DNA of 64,000 bases from Pogonophryne albipinna (taxonomy: Eukaryota > Chordata > Actinopteri > Perciformes > Artedidraconidae): contig CM053248.1 in the NCBI GenBank assembly GCA_028583405.1, positions 26,090,543 to 26,154,542 on the forward strand, read 5' to 3'. The notes beneath the pieces were generated by a model. It did not search any database and was not told the origin of the DNA. It saw nothing but the letters and a program-made list of their open reading frames with translations. Made by a program: the position numbers and the translations under genes. Below are positions 12,405 to 28,557 of this stretch, piece by piece. The stretch's first letter is position 1. Each line of letters starts with the position of its first letter.

Positions 12405-14596
12405 TCAAGTAAAGGACCCAAAAGCCTTTTTGCGCTTATCGTTGGCACTGATAAAAGACTGGCATATTCCTTCAAGGTCCAGTCTGTCCAGTTTCTTCTG
12501 GTGCACATGACATATGGCCACATTATTCAGCCTCGTTTGACTCATCGATGATCTAAGCCATGTCTTAAGCCTCCTCAGGGCACTAAAACTCCTCTCAGCC
12601 TCTGCAGAAGAGGCAGGGACGACCAACAGAAGCCTTACTAAAGCTTCCACCTGACCGAAGAGACCTCTCACCTCTGGCACCATTTCCCGAATAATGCTAG
12701 CAACATCTGAGCTTGTTTCATAGGTGTAATTAGCCCCAAACATGGCCAGCTGCACCTGCTGTAGTCTTGAATTCAATTCAGGATACTCTTCTACCACCTG
12801 GTCCATGTCTCCGTGTAGCAGCACATTTTCAAGCTGCTGCAGCTTGTGGAATCCAGCTTGTTCAAACCTCTCTATGAATTGAGTATTCACTGTGTCCAAG
12901 GCATTGTAGAATTGGACTCTGTACAAGGACTGGGCATCGGGATGGATATGGGCTGCAGCCTGACCGGTGTAACGCTTTGTAGGTTTGCGGACATGAGGGA
13001 TCTGAATTGGTTGTAGGTCCAACTTTGTTGCCACAGCAGTTGCTTTCGAGAACAATACATCAAAATGCTCCTCCGTTCGTGTGACCTGCATGCTTGTTTT
13101 GACATGGTCTACAGCCTCCAACATGCCTGAAACGGTCTGTTTCCTAAGCTGCAGGGAGGTGTTCAGGCACTCCAAATCCCCCATCAGGTCTTCAGCCATT
13201 AAAAGGCCGAGCACAGTGTTCCCTTTAAGAAATGTTCCATGAAGACCATTGGCCTTGGCTGAAGTTTCAGGTGAGCTGCATGATGCCATTTCGTCAAGGG
13301 CCATCAGCACTGACTCATACTGCTTGAGAACTGAGCGGATGGCAGGGGTACGTACAGTCCACCTGGTGGGACAGAGAGGCTTCAAAGAGGTAAAAGTTTA
13401 ACCATGCTCTGATTTTGCGATATTCTGGAAAATCAACTTGAACTTGCCAGATTGATTAAAGAAGCCCCCCAATTCATGGACCAGACCCATTGCATCTCTT
13501 ACTAGTGGAGAGGCTCCACAGGCAGCCTGCGTAATTAAGTTCACGCAGTGGGGACCACAGTGACAATACACAGCCAGCGGTTGTTCTTTCCTTAAAATGG
13601 CTTGTACTCCCTGCAATCGTCCAGCCATGTTTGCGGCACCATCATAAGTGTGTCCTCGGAGTTGAGACAGAGGAAGCTGTAGGCGCGTCATCACATCACA
13701 TGCCATCTTGGCTATATTTTGCACTGTTGTTGATGACACTTGGTAGATTCCCAGGAAATCTTCCTTTGGTTGTAGATCTGCATCTACAAAGCGCACACAT
13801 ATTGACTCCTGCTCAACTCCTGATATATCTTGGGTGCCATCAATGATAATTGTGAACTGGACCACTGGCATTGATGTTATTTCCGACACAATTTCTTTGA
13901 TGATTGTATTGGCCATCACCTTCAACAGTTCGTTCTGCAATTCCGGACTGGTGAAATCGAGGGGACCTTTTAACCAGGAGGTCAGCTCTGCATCGCCCGT
14001 TGCCTTGTACTTTAGAAGATGGCTTAAATTCCCACTCTCCTTCTGATCGCCTCGAAAAGCCAGACCTTGCCGCGCCAAGTACCTCACACCCTCAACAATC
14101 TTCATCAGATTTCTTCTTGCTGCCGTCTTTCAAGCTCACGTGAAAGTTGCACATTAACAGGCTCTGGCTCCTGAATCCTAGTCATCACAGCTAATTTGTG
14201 ACACTGGCTGTGTTTATGCACACTACATTTCTCCAGTGCCTTCTTCCAATTGTTAAAACCAGTCTTGACAAACGCTGAATCTGCTTTTGACGCAAGCTTA
14301 GACTTTTGTGCTGCAAAGTATTTAGCACAATAGAAACAGAGGACCCCTTTTACAGAGGGGCTGTAATGGAGCCATGTATGATCTTCAAACCACTTCTCCT
14401 GAAAGTAGAGTATTCTATTTGATAGGGTTTGACTCGGTATGACTTTCACATTTGGATGATTTGGGCAAAGTCCAAGCTCCTCCCCTTCCTTTCCTGTACG
14501 TTCATTTTCGCCTGCCTGGCTGCTCTCTCTCTCATTGTCAAACTCACTCTCCCTGCTTGATGGTATTATCTGAAATACATATGAGGATGATCTCAT
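12405..14596 (-). pseudogene. ZMYM1-like hAT transposase, frameshifted
   Basis: The N-terminal part (14596-14105) is a TTF-type zinc-finger region with CPNHPN, WLHYSPSVKGVLCFYC and HKHSQCH. The middle part (14105-13398) has the DUF4371-like stretch with VRYLARQGLAFRG and TIIIDGTQDISGVEQ, a catalytic-region Asp context. The C-terminal part (13385-12405) contains LCPTRWTVR and the hAT dimerisation block PASSAEAERSFSALRRLKT. Parts 1 and 2 are joined by a frameshift at 14105 (TGATG overlap). Parts 2 and 3 are in one frame, split by a TAA at 13398-13400. The TIRs around it identify it as the transposase of hAT B. It is probably inactive here. Confidence 0.85.
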
Positions 14597-15199
14597 CTTA
14601 AATTAACATTAACATTAGCCTGCTATGTTGTCATTATTCTGTCTTAACCATCAATATAGCTCCTTTCTGACTTACCTCCATGTCACCAGCGCACACTCTC
14701 CCTGTCTGGTCGCCATGCTCACATTCTCTCTCTCCCTCTCTCTCTTTACTCCGAACACACCAGAGTGAACATGGAAGAAATATTATCAGTAAACAAGCTA
14801 TCTGACTGGTAACAATACTCACTTTCTCACTGCTCTTAACTTACTTTTTTTCTTTTCTGAGGCTGCCCAAAAAACGGTCTAATGTCACTGCCACCCTTCC
14901 TCTTGCTCATGCTTACAGCTTGACCTCGGCGATCTGCAGTTGCTGATGTGATGAATACGGGTCAGCAGCGCTGGATATAAGATAATTAAACATGTTTATT
15001 AGCAATTCTGAGCGTTCTAAACCCAGCACAAGCTATGATGCACACTGCAAACCTCCTGCGTGTGAGTATCTTTTAAATGCTTCTGACGATTATGAATTTT
15101 ATTAATTCTGGCACCTTTGGTATTCCATAGAAGTCACACATCACAGTTTTAAATCTTTCCACACCCTACAAATTACAAAATAAAATAGAAATAATTCAC

Positions 15200-15325
15200 A
15201 TGAATAAATATCTATTGGATTTTTTGCATACTGATATTTTGTACAAACTGTGAAGTCCACTGAGACAAATGTAACATTTGTGATATTGGGCTATATAAAT
15301 AAACATTGATTGATTGATTGATTGG
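15200..15325 (+). repeat. LINE/SINE 3' tail with (ATTG)n
   Basis: The sequence TTTGTGATATTGGGCTATATAA followed by ATAAACATTGATTGATTGATTG matches the trailing end of L2/CR1-related retroposons common in fish. Only the tail is recognisable, so it is a 5'-truncated insertion inside hAT B. Confidence 0.5.
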
Positions 15326-16407
15326 ATTACATCCAAAACGACACCGTCATTTTCCACATAGCTGACACTAGCCCGCCAAACCCTGGCTAACAACTGAAAC
15401 CAGCTAGCCCACAGCTAGTTAGCTACTATTCCTGAAAAGTTCGGTTTTAACATCAGAATTACAAGTTACTTACACAAAGAAGCTAAACCGGAGGGTTCAT
15501 TAACATTACCATTACGAAATAAAATAATATAGATTACTTTAGGGCTAACTAGAAAAGATACCAGAACTGATGGAAGGCAAATTAAAACATGACTGACCTG
15601 CTTGGAGCATCAAGCTAACTGAAGGTGGACTCAGACGTGCAACAGCGAAATACACCCCCGGGTACAAAATAAGGAACCAATTTACATATGAAAAGAAATA
15701 TCATTTTGGTGAAGTTCACAATAACAGAAAATATAGATTTTCAAGTATACAAATAACCAAAATAAAGAAGTCATAGAATAGCAATTTTATTCAAAAAATT
15801 AAAAATTATTATTATTTATTTATTTATTTTTTGCTATTTATTGGGGGGGACATTTTGAGTGTATCTGATTATTGGGGGGGATGTGTCCCTCCCAATGTAT
15901 ATGGTGAATACGGCCCTGTACTGTAGCGTCACCTTGGATACGAGTCCAAACAACTCACAGACACACAGGCCAGGGCGCTGACACGGCGCCCTTTGAGCAT
16001 CAGATCTGACGACGCTGATTGGCTGAAATTATGTTTCGGCGGCATAGTATACAGATAGCAACAGTCAGCTTGTTGGCTGCTGCTGCTCTGGCTGAGGGCT
16101 CTTTCCTACCACCCGGACGACAGAGGGTAATGATGCACGCTGCGGCCAGGCAGGAAACATGTGACTTATCAGTAACTTTAGACATCGTAAAACAATTTTA
16201 ATCGAGATTTTATTGTAGATTATACATTTTACTGATACCAATTATATAATATTTACCTTGTTCATTAAAAATAAAAAAAATAAAAAAAAATATTTTTTTT
16301 AATATATTTTTTAATTTATTTTTAACTTTTAATGACAATCAAACATGTGGGAAGAGGGTGGGCAGCGCCCCTAGCGCCCCTATGGACTGGCCGCCACTGC
16401 TTACCAG

Positions 16408-17218
16408 GTCTGTCCAGAGGCTTCCCCCGCCACTCGACCCAACTCACCACCAGATGGTGATCAGTTGACAGCTCCGCCCCTCTCTTTACCCGAGTGTCCA
16501 AAACATACGGCCTCAGGTCCGATGATACGATAACGAAATCGATCATGGACCTTCTGCCTAGGATGCTCTGGTACCACGTACACTTATGAGCATCCTTATG
16601 TTCGAACATGGTGTTTGTTATGGCCAATCCATGACTAGCACAGAAGTCCAGTAACAAACCACCAATCCGGTTCAGATCAGGGGGGCCGTTCCTCCCAATC
16701 ACGCCCCTCCAAGTGTCTCCATCATTGCCCACATGTGCGTTGAAGTCTCCCAGCAAGATTAAAGAGTCCCCTTCAGGAGCCCCATAGAGGACTCTTTCCA
16801 GGGTCTCCAAGAAGGCCGAATACTCTGAACTTCTGTTTGGTGCATAAGCACACACAACAGTCAGAGTTTTCCCCCCCATAACCCGCAGGCGTAGGGAGGC
16901 GACCCTCTCGTCCACCAGGGTAAACTCCAACAAAGAAGCACCCGACCGGGGGCTTGTGAGTATCGCCATATTCCACGTCCCCAAAGCCAGCTTCTGTCGC
17001 CCTGGTCTGGTCCGTCGAGACTCTCTGCTTTCACTGCCACCCTTCTGGCAGCGCACCCGACCCCATCGCTGTTTCCCGTAGGTGGTGGGCCCGCGGGACG
17101 GAGAAGCGGAGGCGCTGCCCGGCCACCAGACCCTCGCAGATGAGTCCTCCTTCTGGGCCTGGCTCCAGAAGGGGACCCCGGGCTTCCTCCATTTGAGTAA
17201 CACGCTGAAACTTGACAT
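16408..17218 (-). pseudogene. RTE-like LINE, endonuclease part
   Basis: The minus-strand frame encodes an APE-type endonuclease: [49 protein letters not shown] and the terminal [13 protein letters not shown]. These are the substrate-binding and catalytic blocks (GDFNAH, SMIDF, DHH) that nick target DNA in LINE retrotransposition. An internal deletion seems to join the first strand (LALGTWNM) directly to the later part of the domain, so catalysis is unlikely. The frame breaks exactly at the hAT A target duplication. Codons below 16400 belong to hAT A. Confidence 0.8.
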
Positions 17219-19914
<2,696 letters not shown>

Positions 19915-19922
19915 TAACTAAC

Positions 19923-20280
19923 ATGATGGCGAATGATCTGTCGCCATGCCAATGGCATTTGAGGACATCCCATAATACGCTTAGATGCGTTGATGGCTGC
20001 ATCGTTACCAAACCTGTGAAGTTTTGGGCCGTTTGGAGCATTTTCACTGAAGTTATGAGAAAACCGTGTTTCATGGCGAGCATTGTGTTGCCATGGCAAC
20101 GGCATTTGAAGAAACCCCATAATTGACGTAGAGCTGTTGAGGGCTGGACCGGTGATATACAAGCGAAGTTTGGGGGACAATCAGACCGTGTCCATTGGAC
20201 TTACAGCGACATCGTGCTTCATGCCGAGTGGTCTGTCGCCATGGCAACGGCATTTGATGACACCCCATAATACGTTTAGA
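19923..20280 (+). repeat. 149-bp tandem repeat, about 2.4 copies
   Basis: Three occurrences of a core (ATGGCGA.. then TGCCATGGCAACGGCATTTGA then CCCCATAAT..CG) start near 19925, 20074 and 20223, about 149 bp apart. Between the cores the repeats share TTAGATGCGTTGA or related text, with moderate divergence. I see no coding logic, although minus-strand frames stay open through it. Confidence 0.7.
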
Positions 20281-20323
20281 TCATAGACTGTAGGTTTAGA
20301 TGCGTTGATGGCTGTCAATGTGA

Positions 20324-20549
20324 CATCATCGTGTTCCATGACACAGGTGTTTATATTTGAGCTAACGACGACAGCTGTGTGTCACCAATAATGTATAAAA
20401 TAGATGGAACATGTTGAAGTCAGTATGAAGTCTCCATCAGACAGAAAAGAATAGGCTCAGTGACCATGTCGTTAGCTCAAACACGAACACCTGTGTGTTA
20501 TAACATCATCGTGTTCCATGACACAGGTGTTTATATTTTTGAGCTAACG
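20324..20549. repeat. direct and inverted repeat block
   Basis: The segment CATCATCGTGTTCCATGACA plus the following ..GGTGTTTATATTT..GAGCTAACGA occurs at about 20324-20367 and again at about 20504-20549. A related inverted copy (CGTTAGCTCAAACACGAACACC) lies between them at about 20471-20493. The three could fold into alternative hairpins. Confidence 0.6.
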
Positions 20550-23332
20550 AGATGTGCAGAGATCACAGGTTTCCATTGTTCTGAATGAGAGATAAACCTC
20601 TTACATGTGAATGTTTTGTCGAAGAACTGTAACAGATATCTGTGAAATTTCAAAAAGTGAAGCATGTCAAGGAAGTTGAGTATCTGAAGTGTAATTTATG
20701 TGTACTTTCGGGTTAATAATGTGGCCTTTTTGCTGCTACCGTGAGGAAATATCAGCCTGAAATTACAATGGGCTTTAATGGAGGCATGTTGAAAGTTTTT
20801 GTCACTTCATGCCCTCAAGAGGCATTTTGTTTAATTATGTTTTTCTTAATTAATTGTCATTTTTCAAGCTACGAGATGTTTTCCTACGTTTATCATGAAC
20901 AATTATGTCTCAAAAATGTAGGGTTTGGGAATTATGGCAGTTTAAAAAAAAAAAATGCTGTCCTCCACTCTAACTCTGACAGCACGCACTCTGCCTTAAC
21001 GAGCCGCGCAATGTTAACGTTAAAATGTTAAAAATGTGATGAATTATGGGCTATATCTCTGGAATTATGAAAGTTATGAATGAAAAAAGTAATAGCCATC
21101 GATTCCCGACCGAGCTGAACGTTTTGATGCTTGAACGGAGTTTCTGCGATGTGGGAGAAGAAGAGGGCCAAAATAACAGGCGGAAAAATAAAGAATTTTG
21201 TGCGACATCTGATTAAATTGTTGGAGTGATGATGCGAATTATACTTCTAAACAATTACTTTACCAGAACTACTTCCACCATCACCATATTAACTTCTGAG
21301 ACTTCAATAGTGATACCAGCCTAGTTACAGCCTGGTACAAGTAGTAGGCTACCACTTTAAGTTCATGCACATGTTCCTGCAACACGCTCCCTCAACCCCC
21401 CCCCCCCATCTAATTTCCAGGCGACTTTCACAAAGACAAGTGTGACTGTTAACACGACCTAACAGCCACATTTTCTCAATCCTTGGCTGTTAATAGTACT
21501 ACATCTGTTACCACAACACCGGGCACTTCTGCAAGTGCAAACCCCAGTCCAATCACCACCATAGACAAATAACAAGAAAGTTACTTTCTCCTTCTAAACT
21601 TACTAAGAAATACAATGTTGAAGTCTATCAATGCTGATCAGGTTGTAAATAAAGCAGGTTTTTGGTTATTCTCACCACCTTTATGCTTTTTAATACTTTA
21701 AATGTGTGTATAGTTAATCTTGAAGCATGTTTTAACCCAATTACTCAAATGTTCCAATGTTCTTATGTTACCATTGCGCGTGCGTTATGGTGTACTACTT
21801 ATGTTTGATTTTAATTAAACAACAGTCAGCCAGCTCTTCCTCCTCCTCCTTGTTAACCTCTTGCTTTTTGGTCTTCCTCCAAACGAAGCGAGAAAATATG
21901 ACAAACAGTAGGAAGAGTAATGTTTCCATTACTGCTCTGTTCATTTGAGCCAAAGGAAAAAGAGAAAGAGAGAGAGCAGTAATATACCATTAAACATTTC
22001 TGACGAGATGAGAGAGTGCTATTAGTGTAAGTCTGTTAGAGGAAATGAGGATAACAAAACAAGAGGAATATTACAGTTATGTACAGTACATGCATTCAAG
22101 CAGGTGTTTTAATTCATAGTTTTCTTATATTATGAATCTGCTAGCATCAGTGTGATCCAAATCTCCTGCTTGTGAAAATTGAATTCCCCATTTCTCACAT
22201 CTCTGGTTCAGCACTCGGAGATGAGATACGGGTGGGAGACAGATGAAAGGCTACTTGAAGGATGGCATTTGAAGAGATGCTGTCAAACCTTCTGTTAGCT
22301 TGACAAGTGTCTCCATACACCTCAGTGTTAGCCGAGTGTGGATCGCTTTTCATGAAAGAAGAATGTGGAAGGTACTTTATGTCAGTCAGTCAGTGAACTA
22401 GACAGCTCTTTTAAAGCGGGAGGTGTCGGGGTCAAACAGCTTTAAAGGGTTTATTATTTTTTAGAGGCAATTATGTTTATCTCCGTTTATAGTAAGAGGA
22501 TCTGTTGCATGGTTGACTGTCATGGCCTTGTCAAAGCATAAATAGAAAAGCCATGTAGAAAGAAATACGTTTAAAAAAGAGACCAAAAAGGTATAATTAG
22601 AAAAATATACAAATGTGTGAATAGCTATTCTAAAATAAAGTACATTTTGATATCAACTGTTGAACCAACAAACAAATAGTATGAATTACTTTTGTCACTG
22701 TTACTTACAGTTTTTGACAACGAATTTTTTTTAAATGTAAGTTATTTAAATGTAAACATAACATCTGAATGATATTGTGATATTGTGCTCGCAACACTAG
22801 ATGATGGATTATATTATCAGTTATAGGGTATTATTTTCTCTCACCAATGTAATTGCTGAGATCTAGGTCCAACGCCTGCAATGTCAAATAAATTCCGTTG
22901 CATAAACAATCTGTAGATACATAAATTAATCTACATTCTGCCAAAGTTTCTAACAAAAGATCGTAAATACAGCTTTCAGTAATTCCAGAGTTTTTGTATT
23001 TTCATGCTCGGGACTCCTGAGTTCCATGAAGTCGAAAAGAGATCTGCTTGAGCATAACACAGAAACAGATACCCTCTATTCTCAGATCTGACCTGAGACC
23101 TGAGGCTACATTTTTATTATTTTCTTCTATAAAGACAAAGTTATATTGCTTTGGAAAAGCTTTCTTGGCTGCCCACTAGCACACAACATACATTATACTT
23201 GCCAATAAGCTATATGTTTGCAATGCCCTTACTGAATCATAATTAAGAGTCTCACTAATCCAAGTATTTGCTCGGATTAACTCCATTACTGGCCGCTAGC
23301 TCGTCTGGTTAAAGCAAAGCATTGGCCACACT
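20550..23332. other. unassigned DNA
   Basis: No gene is recognised in 2.8 kb. Base composition is AT-rich with ordinary short homopolymers. A C-run occurs near 21395. Confidence 0.4.
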
Positions 23333-23339
23333 GTCTGTC

Positions 23340-26300
23340 CAACCCAGTCTCACGGCATTTCGTGTTCACCAACACGATTTGCCCCTTTTTTTCGTGTTGC
23401 ACAGCACGATTTTAAAAGCAATGTATTTCTACTGCCTGCAGCACGTCTTTTTCTCCGGTCGGGTCGAGGAAGACCGGAAGCTGTGTGGTTCATAAAAACA
23501 TGTTCTTACTCAATATAAAGCCAGTTATTGCTTTTATTTGAAATCGTATAATTTCGGACATCAAGACACAGTTATTGCTTTTATTTGAAATCGTATAATT
23601 TCGGACTTTTGTTGCCGTCTGTGAGGAAAATAAATGGGGCTCAGAGCCTCAGAATACTGAAATCTGTATTTTTTAAATCTTTTTTTCCTTCTAATTTGTT
23701 ATTCTTTTCAAAATAACACACTGTTATTTACTCACCAATAACACACAATTATCCTTGCTTTAATTCCATAATCTCGGGCTTTTTTGGCGTCCGTTAGGAA
23801 CTGAATTTCAAAATAAAAATAACCGGAAACAGATGTAGGCATTTCGAGCGATTACCCAAGATCCTCAGCTATGGTTTTAAGCTCGTTTATTGGATGTTTT
23901 AGCCGCAATGCATGCTGGGATTTGGTGTTTATATGATATGAAATCCGGAAAACATTTTAAAAGAATAAAATAATACTTAATTCCGAGCGCTCTTGCTTTT
24001 CTCTTTGAAAGTCATCACATAACTGCATTGTAATACACGGTTCGGCTGCATTACATATTACAGATCTGCCATAGTTCTTTATTTATAGAGCCCTGATGAG
24101 AAGACCTTTGGAAAAACTGAGGAAATGCCGCCGAAACTGAATACTTGACGTGGATCATAAATATATTCAACAATTAAACAACATCTTCAATTTCTCTTCA
24201 CACAATACGTCTCCTTGCAGTATCAACACTAATTCGGCTGACTTTTACATTTGATCTAATTCACAGATAGGTTATATTTACACCATAACGGTGCACAGCT
24301 GATATAAAAGGACTGTAGTTTTTATGTAAGAATGTAAATACTGAGTCTGAAATAGTATAGCAATATGCTGTAAAATTATGTGAAAGCATGCATAAAACTA
24401 CACATCTTCAGATGTTGTACGAAAACATAAGTGTCCTACACTAATAATACAAAGTTATTATGGCTGTGTGTACCTTGTGTGCACCTCCTAGTGGTTAAAG
24501 CACGTTATTGAATTATTGTGTTATATTTGATTAAAAAAATATTAAGAGTACATACTTTCATAGGGGGAAAGTATAAATATAGAAATATAGAATATAAAAA
24601 ATCAAGAAGATACTATAAGTGATCTCTACAATAAAACAGTTTAGTGCAGAATGTACAAAGATATTAATAGGAGGATGTGCAAAACAGAAAAACGAATTAA
24701 CCTTTATTTAAACATTAAATAACAGATTAAGGTCTTCTTTTAAATAAGAAAAAAACTTTGGGGGTATCTATCTACAGATAAATATTAAGCCTGATAAAGT
24801 ACTTAACGTCTAATATATTGCTTTCCTGCAATGTTAACTATGTTGAAGCACTTATTTTAACTGATATTATACATATGAATTATACTCTTATGTATGTAGA
24901 TAGAATAAGAAATGTGCAGAATGTGACAGTTTAATGGTGGAGGTATACACACATATTGATAGATGTCTTGTAATGCACTGTTGAGGAACCTGTGACCCAA
25001 GTGTTTCATTCATTGCATAACTACACCGTAGTTGTGTATATGATATGTCAATAAATCTTTGAAAATCTTGAAAGGGATGTGCAAAATAGCCATAATATAC
25101 AGTCTTTAATTAACTATTAGTAGAGAATAACGAGTAATGAATATACTTTATTACTCGTTTCCATTCATGTCAATTGCAGATACATGTTTAGTCTTCTCAA
25201 GCACCAACTATCAAATATCTCTCCTGATGGTTGGCACTTGACAATCACCTTACCTGAATTTTACTCAGGTGTAACTAAAGTCTGATTTAAGGGTTGTTTA
25301 TATTTCACATAATTAATCAGAATCTGCAAAGTAACTCAAATAAATGCAGTGGAGTAAAAATACCAGGTTAACCTCTGAATTGTAGTGGAGTAGAATTACA
25401 AAGTAACAATGAGCTGTCATGTGGCTGCTGAAACCCTGATTCATGCATTCATCACTTCACGACTCGACTACTGCAATAGCATCCTCTACGGCATACCATC
25501 CAACCTAATCAATAAACTCCAACATATCCAGAACTCTGCTGCCCGCCTCCTCACCCACACCCGCTCCCGAGACCACATCACTCCCGTCCTCCAGAACCTC
25601 CACTGGCTCCCCGTCCGTCAAAGAATCAACTTCAAAGTCCTCCTGATTACTCACAAAGCCCTCAACAATCACCCCCCCCCCCCCTACCTCACAGACCTGC
25701 TGCACCACCACGCCCCTTCCCGCTGCCTCCGCTCATCAGAAGCCAACCTCCTATCCATCCCCACCCGCACCAATCACCGGACCTGGGGGGACAGAGCCTT
25801 CTCCGTCGCTGCCCCCTCCCTCTGGAACTCACTCCCCCAACCCATCAGAGACTGCACTGACCTCACCACCTTCAAAAAACTCACAAAAACTCACCTCTTC
25901 AATCTGGCTTTTAATATGTGATTGTTTTTGTATTATTTGACGTTAACTTTAACTTTAACTATATATTTATTTGTTGTTCCTTCCTTTTCTTTTCCCTTCA
26001 CTATTATCTGTAAAGCGTCTTTGAGCACCTGTAAAAGCGCTAACAAATTAAATCTATTATTATTATTATTATATTAATGCTGCGCATTATGGACACAAGC
26101 GATTTTCACCCATTTATTAATTATATGTTTTACATTTGATAACACCAATGTGTTTAATACTGGCAACTTCTAATTGTGGGAAAAACGAAAACGTTCAGTA
26201 GAGACGTCCCATAGAACATTTTGCGAAACACAATAGCCAGCATGTGTAGTTCTGGGGGGGCGTTCGATTCCAGTTTTGGATAGTCTGGCGTGGTTTCGTT

Positions 26301-26950
26301 CCATTTCACACAGCTGTTTGACGCTCTGCGTAACCTTACGGGACTGTAGTCCTAAACGATAGCTGGGGATTATGGGTAGTGTAGTGTCTTCGGCCATCCT
26401 AAACTCAGAAATGTTGACAATCGCAATGATGCTCGAAATGTCCCTTATAGGCCTACATCTGTTTCCGGTTATTTTTATTTTGAAATTCAGTTCCTGACGG
26501 ACGCCAAAAAAGCCCGAGATTATGGAATTAAACCAATAAATAAAAGCAAGGATAATTGTGTGTTATTGGTGAGTAAATAACAGTGTGTTATTTTGAAAAG
26601 AATAACGAATTAGAAGGAAAAAAAATTTAAAATACAGATTTCAGTATCCTGAGGCTCTGAGCCCCATTTATTTTCCTCACAGACGGCAACAAAAGTCCGA
26701 AATTATACGATTTAAAATAAAAGCAATAATTGTGGCTTGATATTGAGTAAGAACATGTTTTTATGAACCACACAGCTTCCGGCCTCCCACGACCCGACCG
26801 GAGAAAAAGACGTGCTGCAGGCAGTAGAAATACATTGCTTTTAAAATCGTGCTGTGCAACACGAAAAAAAGGGGCAAATCGTGTTGGTGAACACGAATCA
26901 ATAGATTAAAAATCGTGTTGGTGAACACGAAATGCCGTGAGACTGGGTTG
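23340..26950. mobile_element. 3.6-kb DNA element with ~0.5-kb inverted termini
   Basis: CAACCCAGTCTCACGGCATT at 23340 is matched in inverted orientation by the right end at 26950. The inverted similarity continues for about 0.5 kb on each side (about 23340-23850 and 26445-26950), through the GTGTTCACCAACACGATT, CTTTTTCTCCGGTCG and ATAATTTCGGAC blocks. GTCTGTC flanks both ends (23333-23339 and 26951-26957), a 7-bp duplication. No transposase is recognisable. A 7-bp duplication with long termini is unusual, and the superfamily is open. An L2 LINE fragment sits in the centre. Confidence 0.65.
25405..26072 (+). pseudogene. L2-like LINE, 3' end
   Basis: The 170-codon frame (25409-25921) is the C-terminus of an L2/CR1-type reverse transcriptase polyprotein: LIHAFITSRLDYCNSILYG, LQHIQNSAARLLT, ITPVLQNLHWLPVRQRI, then RAFSVAAPSLWNSLP and FKKLTKTHLF. 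After the stop comes the typical 3' region with CTGTAAAGCGTCTTTGAGC and a (TTA)n tail ending near 26072. That stem-loop plus microsatellite is what the enzyme recognises for reverse transcription in L2-type elements. The copy is 5'-truncated and lacks the catalytic domain, so it is dead on its own. Confidence 0.85.
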
Positions 26951-26957
26951 GTCTGTC

Positions 26958-27510
<553 letters not shown>

Positions 27511-27862
27511 TACATCATGGGAAACCTCCAAGGGCCATGGTTTAGTTTGACTTTCATTTTCCTAGCTATCGCATAGTCCCATTTTTGTTCCAGAGGTTGC
27601 AGGGCACCTGAGATGAGGAAGGTTGTAGAGCGTGAAGCTATTTAAGTGGGTTTGGGAGTCACACTGACAGTCTACAAACCTCAAAGAGATATTCATTAAC
27701 TCTCCTACTACCATCCTCACTCTCATAGAAAAACACTCTGTCCCTGCTGTAGGTACATAGGCATGCTTTAACAGTTATTCGTAACACATTTCTCGACTTG
27801 GCTACAATATTTGACTTGAAAAACAGAATCAGGAATGAACTGGAGCTGATCAGTCATTAGGG

Positions 27863-28549
27863 CAGTGGTTCTCAAACTTTTTCTGTCAGGCCCCCCCTTT
27901 GGAGAAAAAAACAAGTCGGCCCCCCCCCAACACAAATAGTCAGTGGAGTAGCTTGACGTTTCATAGAGGGTGCTCAAACATTTAGGGTTTCCCATTAATG
28001 TACCGGTCGCTACAGTGGAAATCTTTATGGATATTTTACAAATCACCCTTTTAAACTTTATTCTTGTTTTACTGTCATATAGTATTTCATACCTGTTTTT
28101 CATTTATTCTCTTGTTTTTTTATAACTATAATGATCATATAAACGTGTGCCTCGGAAATAATTGTTTACATTAATGGTGACCAAAACGTTTGAGACCCAC
28201 TGAGATAACTTAGAGTAAAGTTAACTATCTAAACACTCAGAGAGTTCTTTAGTTCACTCAGCCTCTCAATCTGACAGGAGAGGACTCTCCTCCACCTTGT
28301 TGTTGAAAAAACTCTTTATATCCGTTAGCGTAGCTCGCTAGCACCAGAAGCTAACAACTACGATCTCCGGTACCGGTGCGTTCTCTCTCTCTCGCTTGCG
28401 CATGCACACAAAATGGCTCGTTCCACACACACACAGAGCCAAGCTTTTTTTTTTTATTTTAATTTTAATTTTTTTAATAACCATTTTTCCTCCCAGTATC
28501 TCGTGCTCCCCCTGTCATGCCTCTGCGCCCCCCACTTTGGGAACCACTG
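27863..28549. mobile_element. Charlie-like hAT MITE
   Basis: The left end CAGTGGTTCTCAAACTTTTT and the reverse-complemented right end CAGTGGTTCCCAAAGTGGGG are the classic ends of Charlie/Zaphod-type hAT elements. A perfect 8-bp duplication CATTAGGG flanks it (27855-27862 and 28550-28557). The 687-bp body has no transposase. An internal stretch near 28085-28165 (ATTTCATACCTG through AACTATAATGATCATATAAA) also occurs in hAT B near 11675-11740. Confidence 0.9.
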
Positions 28550-28557
28550 CATTAGGG

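Larger units (their letters stand above)
11184..15918 (-). mobile_element. hAT element B with ZMYM1-like transposase, nested in A
   Basis: The termini CAGGGCCGTATTCA are identical over 14 bases in inverted orientation, and a G-rich ACATTGGG block follows at both ends. The flanks TATTGTAG (11176-11183) and TACTGTAG (15919-15926) are an 8-bp target duplication with one change. The 4.7-kb body carries a hAT transposase on the minus strand, broken at two places. The segment at about 11451-11570 recurs in inverted orientation at 61590-61700, and 11379-11440 resembles the left end of the element at 44990. B is therefore part of, or has absorbed parts of, a wider hAT family. Confidence 0.85.
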
